A stretch of DNA of 5,482 nucleotides, from assembly GCA_017462505.1 (NCBI GenBank), contig JAFTQY010000009.1, positions 1 through 5,482 of the forward strand, in the 5' to 3' direction. This document shows, one piece after another, positions 1 through 5,261 of the stretch. The DNA is from Clostridia bacterium. Its GTDB lineage: Bacteria; Bacillota_A; Clostridia; Christensenellales; Borkfalkiaceae. Under the pieces are notes generated by a model. The model saw only the letters and a program-made list of their open reading frames with translations, did no database searches and was not told the DNA's origin. Both the position numbers and the translations under genes were made by a program. Each line of letters opens with the position of its first letter. The first letter of the stretch is position 1.

Positions 1-344
1 GCGAAATTTCCTCCACCGCAGAAAACCTTTTGGAAGCGGCTATGGGCGAAAACTACGAGTGGACGGATATGTACGACGGCTGTGCAAAGGTAGCGCACGA
101 AGAAGGCTTTGAAGATATCGCAAAACTTTTTGAAGGGGTTGCGGCTATTGAAAAGGAACACGAAGAAAGATACAGAAAGCTCCTTGCAAACGTTAAGGGC
201 GACCTTGTATTCTCGAAAGACGGCGACGCTGTATGGCAGTGCTCCAACTGCGGTCATATCGTAGTCGGCAAGAAAGCGCCCGAGGTTTGCCCCATCTGTG
301 CGCACCCTCAGGCATATTTCCAAGTAAGAGCGGAAAATTATTGA
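1..344 (+). CDS. rbr: Rubrerythrin, 3' part (5' end outside window)
   Basis: Rubrerythrin is a cytoplasmic non-haem iron protein that reduces hydrogen peroxide, usually in anaerobes. The reading frame is open from base 3 to the TGA at 342-344, so about 113 C-terminal residues are visible; the TTG at 30 is internal, because typical family residues (STAENL) precede it. The visible part starts in the ferritin-like four-helix domain, with a G-E-N-Y-E-W segment carrying an ExxE pair and a later E-K-E-H (ExxH) pair, both expected diiron ligands. A rubredoxin-like domain follows, with C-S-N-C-G and [11 protein letters not shown], the four cysteines for the FeS4 iron. The end (AENY) is in the usual place. 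The gene converges on the lipoprotein gene, and a hairpin terminator lies 50 bp after its stop. The family assignment is secure; promoter and upstream neighbours cannot be seen. Confidence 0.96.
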   Translation, partial: EISSTAENLLEAAMGENYEWTDMYDGCAKVAHEEGFEDIAKLFEGVAAIEKEHEERYRKLLANVKGDLVFSKDGDAVWQCSNCGHIVVGKKAPEVCPICAHPQAYFQVRAENY

Positions 345-393
345 TCCTTAAAATTGTTCCCCGCTATGGCGGGCGGCGATAAAAACCTAATAG

Positions 394-423
394 AAAACCC
401 GACGGACGCCCCGTCGGGTTTTT
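394..423. terminator. Bidirectional intrinsic terminator between convergent genes
   Basis: CCCGACGG (398-405) pairs perfectly with CCGTCGGG (411-418) around a 5-base loop. Flanking A's (394-397) pair with T's (419-422), extending the stem to 12 bp. On the + strand it is followed by TTTTT and further T-rich sequence, fitting termination of the rubrerythrin transcript. On the - strand it is followed by TTTTCT, so it probably also ends the lipoprotein transcript, whose stop codon lies 23 bp away. A smaller hairpin just before it (CCCGC 360-364 with GCGGG 369-373, 4-base loop) has no T-run and is probably not a terminator itself. Confidence 0.88.
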
Positions 424-446
424 ACTTTTATTTTTCGATATCGGTA

Positions 447-1916
447 TTAGTCTTCCGTCACCGCGCTACTTGTCTGCTCCGGTGCAGGAATTACCACAGT
501 CACACTTTCACCGGTATCTCCCGCCGTCACTTCGGGAAGAGCACCAACCACCGCATTGCCGTAGGTGAACGTAAAGCTTTCCGTAACGTTAAGCATATAT
601 CCTTCCGCTTCTTCCATCGCTCCTTGGAGCTTTATAGAATAAATCTTACCGTCGACGATTTTTACTTCCATGTAATCGCCGTCACTTTCCAGAACGTAGG
701 CTTCCTTGGTTTCGTCGTACGTCATCGTCGAATAAAGACTCTCGTAACGCCAGGCTTGCAAGGATTCGCTATACTTGATACTGTCGATAATAAAGCTTTC
801 TACATAATATAACGCGCCGAAAGCCGTAAACGTATGCTCGTAATCAAATGTTTCTTTAACGCAAGTCCATTCGTTATCCCAAGAATTCCAATCCCAGCTA
901 TACACCGTGCCGTCCACTTCACCTAAGTATCCCTTGCCCTGAAAGCTGTTTTCTATACCGTACTGATTCACAGTCGTCGTACCTTCATTATAGAACTTTT
1001 CGTCGGCAACGTTGAAAGACCCGACGCTCGTCTGCGAGAACTCTTCGTCCATGTAGCCGATCTCCATATCGATCTTGACGTTATCTGCCGTCACGAACGA
1101 GGCAAACGCCGCGTTCCAACCGCTTTGATCCACTTCCTGTCCTGCACCCGCAATAGGATTGCCACCGTTTTCGCTATTACTGCCGCCCTCCTCTTCTTCG
1201 CCGGGCAAACTATCGATCGTCGTCGTACCGTAATCTACGAATACGTATTTCCTTTCGCTATACCATACGGAAGATGTATCCTCATATTCACTCGCCATAC
1301 GGGTTGTAAGCGTATAGAACTTATCGTTTACGATCTTGACTTTCATCATGAACGGGTCGTATTCGGCTTCGACAAACAAGCTGTATTCGCCCGTGCTCGC
1401 GTCAAATTCCAAATCCCCGTACATCGCAACAATCTCTTCCGCCGTCCATTCTTCGCTGAACACAACCCCTTGCACCGTCGGCGAATATTCGGAATTACGA
1501 TATTCGCTACATTGCCATTCTAACGTATCAATACTGTCATTATACCATTCGTAATACGTACCGTCTTGTTTAAGTATGTACGTTTCGTCCGTATAGCTCC
1601 CCGTCATCCCGTCATAGGTTTCCGTATAAGACATACTTTCATTCATAACGCCGTCCGCAATCTTAATAACGCCGTTCGCCGTGACGATAAATCCGTCCGC
1701 CTCGTCCACGTATTCCGAAAACGTGTTGATCGTGACGTTATCCGCCGCGAAGGTGTTCGTGACCGCCACCGTCCATTCTTCCAGCGTGACCTGTTCGCCT
1801 TTCGCCGTGCCCGTGTCCACGCTGCTATTGCCACCCTTGTCGTCGCCGCAAGCCGCAAATCCCGCCGTCATGCCCAGCGCCAATACAAGTGCCAAAAGTT
1901 TCTTTGTTGTTTTCAT
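447..1916 (-). CDS. Secreted lipoprotein with two tandem copies of one domain, function unknown
   Basis: I do not recognise a named family. Residues 1-23 form a lipoprotein signal: MKTTKK, a hydrophobic stretch, then the lipobox F-A-A-C with Cys23 as the lipid anchor, so the mature protein should sit on the outer face of the membrane. A short G/S/D-rich spacer follows. Two homologous domains come next, about residues 46-239 and 265-462, joined by an E/G/S/N-rich linker. Shared landmarks are W48/W267, ADN-V-x-I (58-63 and 277-282), DGT-x-Y near 118/335, W-x-C (W134/C136 and W350/C352), KVKIV/EVKIV (192-196 and 417-421), and a closing Y-G-x(5,6)-LP. The protein is acidic, rich in Tyr, Trp and Thr, and looks beta-rich. 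The only three cysteines are the lipid anchor and one at the equivalent place in each domain. A 28-residue T/S/E/P-containing tail ends it. The start is set by AAAGGAG at 1924-1930, 7 bases before the ATG. A LolA/LppX-like lipid- or ligand-binding fold is possible but unproven. Confidence 0.9.
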   Translation of the reverse strand: MKTTKKLLALVLALGMTAGFAACGDDKGGNSSVDTGTAKGEQVTLEEWTVAVTNTFAADNVTINTFSEYVDEADGFIVTANGVIKIADGVMNESMSYTETYDGMTGSYTDETYILKQDGTYYEWYNDSIDTLEWQCSEYRNSEYSPTVQGVVFSEEWTAEEIVAMYGDLEFDASTGEYSLFVEAEYDPFMMKVKIVNDKFYTLTTRMASEYEDTSSVWYSERKYVFVDYGTTTIDSLPGEEEEGGSNSENGGNPIAGAGQEVDQSGWNAAFASFVTADNVKIDMEIGYMDEEFSQTSVGSFNVADEKFYNEGTTTVNQYGIENSFQGKGYLGEVDGTVYSWDWNSWDNEWTCVKETFDYEHTFTAFGALYYVESFIIDSIKYSESLQAWRYESLYSTMTYDETKEAYVLESDGDYMEVKIVDGKIYSIKLQGAMEEAEGYMLNVTESFTFTYGNAVVGALPEVTAGDTGESVTVVIPAPEQTSSAVTED

Positions 1917-1930
1917 GTTCGTTCTCCTTT

Positions 1931-1947
1931 TTACTCTTAAAGAGTAA
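1931..1947. promoter_or_regulatory. 17-bp palindrome just upstream of the lipoprotein ribosome site
   Basis: TTACTCTT (1931-1938) and AAGAGTAA (1940-1947) are perfect inverted arms around one central base. It abuts the AAAGGAG Shine-Dalgarno of the lipoprotein gene (1924-1930) and lies downstream of the candidate -10. In DNA it could be an operator near the transcription start. In RNA it could form a 7-bp hairpin with a 3-base loop directly beside the ribosome site. The symmetry is seen directly; either role is inference. Confidence 0.45.
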
Positions 1948-1962
1948 TTCTATGTATATAAT

Positions 1963-1989
1963 ATCATACCCCCACCCCATTTTTGTCTA
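1963..1989 (-). promoter_or_regulatory. Candidate promoter for the lipoprotein gene
   Basis: On the - strand, TAGACA (1984-1989, one mismatch to TTGACA) is followed after 15 bp by TATGAT (1963-1968, close to TATAAT). A second -10-like TATTAT overlaps at 1958-1963 with 20-bp spacing. Neither spacing is the ideal 17, so the exact hexamers are uncertain, but the AT-rich stretch upstream of an isolated gene makes this the best promoter position. A small palindrome, GCGT-TT-ACGC (1990-1999), lies just upstream of the -35 and could bind a regulator. Confidence 0.4.
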
Positions 1990-2003
1990 GCGTTTACGCA
2001 TAC

Positions 2004-2030
2004 TTTTTTACAATTTTTTACAAAAAATTG
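2004..2030. repeat. Tandem A/T-tract repeat and AT-rich inverted repeat upstream of promoter
   Basis: TTTTTTACAA occurs twice in direct tandem (2004-2013 and 2014-2023). Overlapping it, CAATTTTTT (2011-2019) and AAAAAATTG (2022-2030) form a perfect 9-bp inverted repeat with a 2-base centre. On the - strand this gives A6 tracts spaced by one helical turn, upstream of the candidate -35 of the lipoprotein gene. That is the arrangement expected for bent DNA or an UP element contacting the RNA polymerase alpha subunits. The repeats are seen directly; the role is inferred. Confidence 0.5.
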
Positions 2031-2045
2031 TCCCGATCTTTTTCT

Positions 2046-2117
2046 GTCATCGCGAGCAGTTTTGCGAGATTGCCGCACTTCGTTCGCAATGACGGGCGCA
2101 AACTGCGTGGCGATCTC
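2046..2117 (+). repeat. Composite nested palindromic repeat, copy 1
   Basis: This is a 72-bp intergenic element. Its outer ends read GTCATCGCGAGC (2046-2057) and GCGTGGCGATCTC (2105-2117). They enclose an inner, oppositely oriented unit that starts GAGATTGCCGCAC and ends GTTCGCAATGAC (2066-2093). Three nested stems can form: ATCGC 2049-2053 with GCGAT 2110-2114; GCAGTTTTGCG 2056-2066 with CGCAAACTGC 2097-2106, with one bulged T; and ATTGC 2069-2073 with GCAAT 2086-2090. The inner unit matches the one at 3891-3918 at 27 of 28 positions. The ends (GTCATYGCGAG ... GGCRATCTC) resemble a class of small interspersed repeats I recall from many bacterial genomes, in which case it would be a non-autonomous MITE- or REP-like element. 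There is no coding sequence in it. Confidence 0.8.
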
Positions 2118-2124
2118 CCCCACC

Positions 2125-2154
2125 GTCATCGCGAGGCGTTGCCGTAGCGATCTC
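2125..2154 (+). repeat. Single unit of the same palindromic repeat family
   Basis: GTCATCGCGAGG (2125-2136) and GCGATCTC (2147-2154) bracket a short centre. This is the simple 30-bp form of the unit that is nested in the elements at 2046-2117 and 3865-3939. ATCGC (2128-2132) can pair with GCGAT (2147-2151). It lies 7 bp from the end of composite copy 1 in the same outer orientation and just before the trxA terminator, so repeat units are clustered in this gap. Confidence 0.7.
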
Positions 2155-2163
2155 AAATATGCA

Positions 2164-2189
2164 AAAACCACCCTTGCAAGGGTGGTTTT
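2164..2189 (-). terminator. Intrinsic terminator of trxA (hisS-trxA unit)
   Basis: This is a perfect 26-bp palindrome: AAAACCACCC (2164-2173), centre TTGCAA, GGGTGGTTTT (2180-2189). Read on the - strand it lies 18 bp past the trxA stop and ends in five T's, a standard rho-independent terminator. On the + strand it ends in four T's then CC, so it may also block stray transcription from the other side. Confidence 0.9.
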
Positions 2190-2207
2190 CCTCTTTACGC
2201 TGATACA

Positions 2208-2531
2208 TTACAAATTGTTTTGGATAAACGCGTCCAGCACCGCCTCGGGCACAAACCCAAGGTTGTTTGCCACCGGCTTGCCACCCTTGAACACGATAAT
2301 GTTCGGGATAGACGAAATGCCGTATTTGATCGCCGCCGCCTCGCTGTCCTCTTCGTCAATGTCGATCTTAACAAAAACAGCCTCGCCCTCGTATTTATCC
2401 GAAAGCTCTTCAAACACGGGCGCAAGCATTCTGCAAGGACCGCACCAACTCGCCCAAAAATCACAAAACACGGGCAATGCCGAACTTGCGATCAATTCTT
2501 CCAAACCTGCCGCATTTACGTATTTTACCAT
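2208..2531 (-). CDS. trxA: Thioredoxin
   Basis: A single-domain thioredoxin of 107 residues, the normal length, which reduces disulfides in cytoplasmic proteins and is itself recharged by thioredoxin reductase (not in this window). The active site is W29-C-G-P-C33, preceded by D24-F-W, where the Asp is the buried residue that tunes the nucleophilic Cys. The cis-proline loop is S-I-P76, and Gly92 in L-G-F matches the conserved substrate-groove glycine. Cys23, next to the buried Asp, is an extra cysteine where the family usually has a hydrophobic residue. A strong AGGAGG at 2540-2545 sits 8 bases before the ATG and fixes the start. The gene follows hisS by only 33 bp with no terminator between them, so the two are probably co-transcribed, and a strong terminator follows. 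Identification is secure; the symbol trxA is the usual name, and a paralogue cannot be excluded. Confidence 0.95.
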   Translation of the reverse strand: MVKYVNAAGLEELIASSALPVFCDFWASWCGPCRMLAPVFEELSDKYEGEAVFVKIDIDEEDSEAAAIKYGISSIPNIIVFKGGKPVANNLGFVPEAVLDAFIQNNL

Positions 2532-2564
2532 ATCTTTTTCCTCCTATCCTTTCTCAGTTTGCCG

Positions 2565-3815
2565 TTATTTCGTCAAAAAATACGTCGCCATATCCGCAAA
2601 AGCCACGCTTTCGCTTTCCCCCGTCGCCATACACTTGACGTTAGCTCTGCCCTCGGCAAGCTCGTTGCCGCCGATCACCGCCACGTATTTCGCTCCCAGC
2701 TTGTCCGCGTACTTAAACTGCGCCTTGACCGAGCGTTCCATGTGGTCGATTTCCACAAAGATACCCTTTGCGCGGAGCGCGATCGCGATTTCAAACGCCT
2801 TTTTACGGCAATCGCCGTCCATGCCCGCGATATACACCGTAGGGCACTTGGGCGCAGGGATTTCCACGCCCGTCTGTTCCATGACGATAAGAAGTCTTTC
2901 AATGCCCGCCGCAAAACCGACCGCAGGCATCGGATTGCCGCCAAGTTCTGCAATCAAACCGTCGTATCTGCCGCCTGCGCATACCGTGCCCTGCGCGCCG
3001 ATCGACGTCGAAACAAATTCAAACACGCTACGCGTGTAATAGTCAAGCCCGCGCACGATACGAGGGTCGATCTCATACGCCACGCCCGCCAAATCCAAAC
3101 AGGCTTTCAGCTCTTCAAAATGGGCGGCGCAATCGTCGCAAAGATAGTCCAAAATGGACGGCGCATTGACGTTGATCTTCTTGCAATTTTCTTCCTTGCA
3201 ATCGAGCAAACGCAACGGGTTTTTCGCGTACCGCGTTTTGCAATCGTAGCAAAGGTTTTCCAAATTCGGCTCAAAAAATTCTTTGAGCGCCTTGTTAAAC
3301 GCCGCGCGGCAGGTAGGACAGCCGATCGAGTTGATATACAGTTTGACGTTCAACCCCAGCTTTTTAAGGAGCGTGTCCGCCATCACGATCGCCTCCGCGT
3401 CCGTCTGCGCGCCCTTTGCGCCGAAAATTTCTACGCCAAACTGGTGAAATTCGCGCAAGCGACCCGCCTGCGGCCGCTCGTAGCGGAACGCAGGGGTGAT
3501 ATAGTACATTTTTGCAGGCAAAACGCCGCCCGAAAGCCCGCTTTCGATAAACGAACGCACCGCGCCCGCCGTGCCTTCGGGTTTGAGGGTGATCGAACGG
3601 TCGCCCTTGTCCTTGAACGTGTACATCTCTTTCGTCACGATATCGGTGGTGTCGCCCACGCCCCGCTGAAAGAGCTCGGTATGCTCAAAGGTGGGGGTAC
3701 GTATCTCTTTGAGATTGAAAAGTCCCGCCACTTCGCGCGCCGTGCCTTCCACGTATTGCCATTTGTAACTGTCTTGGGGCAGAACGTCTTTCGTGCCCTT
3801 GGGAATGTTGATCAT
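2565..3815 (-). CDS. hisS: Histidine-tRNA ligase (HisRS)
   Basis: A class II aminoacyl-tRNA synthetase that attaches histidine to tRNA-His in the cytoplasm. The 416-residue length is normal for a bacterial HisRS. The N-terminus reads I-P-K-G-T-K-D-V-L-P. An F-x-x-G-V-G-D-T-T-D segment follows (49-57), then T-L-K-P-E-G-T (76-82). Motif 2 is at 108-132 (P-A-F-R-Y-E-R-P, then G-R-x-R-E-F-H-Q-F-G). The histidine-specific motifs are R-G-L-D-Y-Y-T-R (255-262) and A-G-G-R-Y-D-G-L (280-287), and motif 3 is at 298-308 (A-V-G-F-A-A-G-I-E-R-L). The C-terminal anticodon-binding domain starts near 323. Between 166 and 229 there are eight cysteines, six of them in CxxC pairs (166/169, 189/192, 226/229), as in some Firmicute HisRSs. 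The start ATG has a modest TAGGA at 3826-3830. No T-box motif is present in the 138-bp leader, which instead holds composite repeat copy 2. Confidence 0.97.
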   Translation of the reverse strand: MINIPKGTKDVLPQDSYKWQYVEGTAREVAGLFNLKEIRTPTFEHTELFQRGVGDTTDIVTKEMYTFKDKGDRSITLKPEGTAGAVRSFIESGLSGGVLPAKMYYITPAFRYERPQAGRLREFHQFGVEIFGAKGAQTDAEAIVMADTLLKKLGLNVKLYINSIGCPTCRAAFNKALKEFFEPNLENLCYDCKTRYAKNPLRLLDCKEENCKKINVNAPSILDYLCDDCAAHFEELKACLDLAGVAYEIDPRIVRGLDYYTRSVFEFVSTSIGAQGTVCAGGRYDGLIAELGGNPMPAVGFAAGIERLLIVMEQTGVEIPAPKCPTVYIAGMDGDCRKKAFEIAIALRAKGIFVEIDHMERSVKAQFKYADKLGAKYVAVIGGNELAEGRANVKCMATGESESVAFADMATYFLTK

Positions 3816-3864
3816 AACTGTTTTTTCCTAAATGTTTTTATTGATACGATGTCTTATCGCATAA

Positions 3865-3939
3865 AAGATTGCCACGCTGTTTTTATGACTGTCATTGCGA
3901 ACGTAGTGCGGCAATCTCATAAAAACAGCTCGCAATGAC
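3865..3939 (-). repeat. Composite nested palindromic repeat, copy 2 (inverted relative to copy 1)
   Basis: This 75-bp element lies between hslU and hisS. Read on the - strand it has the same plan as the element at 2046-2117: GTCATTGCGAGC, a stem arm, an inner inverted unit, the complementary arm, then GCGTGGCAATCT. The arms GCTGTTTTTATGA (3876-3888) and TCATAAAAACAGC (3917-3929) are perfect 13-bp complements. The outer ATTGC (3868-3872) pairs with GCAAT (3932-3936), and the inner ATTGC (3894-3898) pairs with GCAAT (3911-3915). The inner unit is 3891-3918. The element falls just after the hslU stop and just before hisS, so it would be transcribed in the hslU 3' or hisS 5' untranslated RNA. It has no T-run and is not a standard terminator. 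Confidence 0.8.
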
Positions 3940-3953
3940 ACGCCTTGCTTATA

Positions 3954-5261
3954 TTATAAAATATACTTCTTCAAGTTTCTGTCGCCCGTCAATTTCTGCA
4001 AATGCTCGTCCACGTATTTTTTGTCAATCTTCAACGTGAACATGGGATAGTCGCCGCCCGCGTTAAAGGAAATATCTTCAAGCAAATATTCCATAACCGT
4101 ATGCAAACGGCGCGCGCCGATATCTTCGGACGTCAAATTAAGCTCCACCGAAATTTCCGCGATACGCTCGATCGCGCCGTCGTCAAATTCCAGATTGATA
4201 TTATCCACGCTTAAAAGCTGTCCGTACTGGAACGTGAGCGAATTTTCCGTTTCGGTAAGGATTTTTACAAAATCCTCTTTCGTCAAGCTTTGCAATTCCA
4301 CCGACACGGGAAAACGTCCTTGGAGTTCGGGAATTAAATCCTCTACCGCCGCCACGTGGAACGCGCCCGCCGCGATAAAGAGAATGAAATCGGTCTTGAT
4401 CGGACCGTATTTGGTGACGACCGTCGAGCCCTCGACAATGGGAAGTATATCCCTTTGCACGCCCTCGCGCGACACGTCCGCGCCGCCGCGGTTTCCCTTG
4501 CCCGCGATCTTGTCGATCTCGTCAATGAACACGATACCGTCGTTTTCCGCACGGTACAACGCCTCCGCCTTGATCGCGTCCTCGTCCATCAGCTTTTCCG
4601 ATTCCTCCGCGAGCGCGATTTGGAACGCCTCGCGCACGCTCAAACGGCGTTTTTTCTTCTTGTTTTGGAACATGTCCCCGAAGATACTGCCGATGGAAAT
4701 CGCCGCGCCGCCGGGCACGAGCTCCATCGCTTGCGGTTCGTCAACCACTTCCATTTCGATCATGAAATTGTCGTATTCGCCCTTGCGCAAGCCGTCCAAA
4801 AGGTTGCTTTCAAAAATTTCCTTGTCCAGCTTATCCCGTTCGTCCTTTTTCGCCTCGGAAAGGACCTTGACAAGGCGTTTTTCCGCCGCCGCAGTCGCTT
4901 TGGATTTTACCTCGTCCGCCTTTTCCGATTTGACAAGACGGTAAGCGCATTCCGCTAGATCGCGGATCATGCCCTCTACGTCCTTGCCCACGTACCCGAC
5001 CTCGGTATATTTGGTCGCCTCGACCTTAACAAAGGGCGCTTTTACAAGCTTTGCAAGACGGCGGGCAATCTCCGTTTTACCCACCCCCGTCGGGCCTTTC
5101 ATAATGATATTTTTCGGCGTGATCTCTTCACGGATCTCCGCAGGCAACTGCGCGCGACGGTAACGGTTTCTAAGCGCGATCGCCACCGCCTTTTTTGCGT
5201 CGTCCTGCCCGATGATATATTTGTCTAATTTATAAACGATCTGTTTGGGGGATAAATCCAT
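3954..5261 (-). CDS. hslU: HslU, ATPase subunit of the HslUV protease
   Basis: An AAA+ unfoldase that forms a hexameric ring on HslV, unfolds substrate proteins using ATP and feeds them into the HslV peptidase. The 435-residue length is close to the family norm of about 440. Walker A is G-P-T-G-V-G-K-T (56-63), the pore loop G-Y-V-G is at 89-92, and Walker B is V-F-I-D-E-I-D (244-250). The intermediate domain spans roughly 105-235 and contains a lysine/arginine run at 201-206. G-A-F-H-V-A is at 299-304, the E-L-Q-G-R-F segment with the likely arginine finger is at 312-317, and the sensor-2 G-A-R-R-L is at 382-386. The C-terminus K-Y-I-L fits the hydrophobic tail that docks into HslV. The start ATG overlaps the hslV stop by one base (TAATG), with AGGAGG at 5269-5274 inside hslV, indicating translational coupling. 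No clear terminator follows, only the composite repeat. Confidence 0.97.
   Translation of the reverse strand: MDLSPKQIVYKLDKYIIGQDDAKKAVAIALRNRYRRAQLPAEIREEITPKNIIMKGPTGVGKTEIARRLAKLVKAPFVKVEATKYTEVGYVGKDVEGMIRDLAECAYRLVKSEKADEVKSKATAAAEKRLVKVLSEAKKDERDKLDKEIFESNLLDGLRKGEYDNFMIEMEVVDEPQAMELVPGGAAISIGSIFGDMFQNKKKKRRLSVREAFQIALAEESEKLMDEDAIKAEALYRAENDGIVFIDEIDKIAGKGNRGGADVSREGVQRDILPIVEGSTVVTKYGPIKTDFILFIAAGAFHVAAVEDLIPELQGRFPVSVELQSLTKEDFVKILTETENSLTFQYGQLLSVDNINLEFDDGAIERIAEISVELNLTSEDIGARRLHTVMEYLLEDISFNAGGDYPMFTLKIDKKYVDEHLQKLTGDRNLKKYIL

Noticed and set aside
2046..2154. Possible CRISPR array, because similar units of about 28-30 bp recur
   Set aside because: The units are palindromic, occur in both orientations, nest inside each other and are not separated by regular unique spacers; no cas gene is visible.
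1950..2171. A 73-codon open frame on the - strand with a V-I-A-N-E-V-R-Q-S stretch
   Set aside because: It is the translation of the palindromic repeats and promoter region. The same V-I-A-N-x-V-R-Q-S string appears from the repeat at 3891-3918 on the other strand, and the frame has no ribosome site.
2220..3938. Very long open frame (572 codons) on the + strand opposite hisS and trxA
   Set aside because: It is antisense to two unmistakable conserved genes, is Arg/His/Phe-rich as expected for an antisense shadow, and ends inside a repeat.
3816..3953. T-box riboswitch upstream of hisS
   Set aside because: No T-box consensus and no terminator with a T-run is present on the - strand; the gap is mostly the composite repeat.
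3953..3958. Perfect TATAAT on the - strand at the hslU stop codon as a hisS promoter
   Set aside because: No acceptable -35 is seen 16-18 bp upstream; the nearest TTGAAG is only 10 bp away. The AT-rich K-Y-I-L-stop codons explain it.
4195..4958. Two + strand open frames of 200-249 codons opposite hslU
   Set aside because: Both lie wholly antisense to hslU, which has every family motif; neither shows a recognisable domain.
5073..5082. GCAATCTC-like match inside hslU
   Set aside because: It is a short match in conserved coding sequence (around the Walker A region) without the rest of the repeat, so it is chance.
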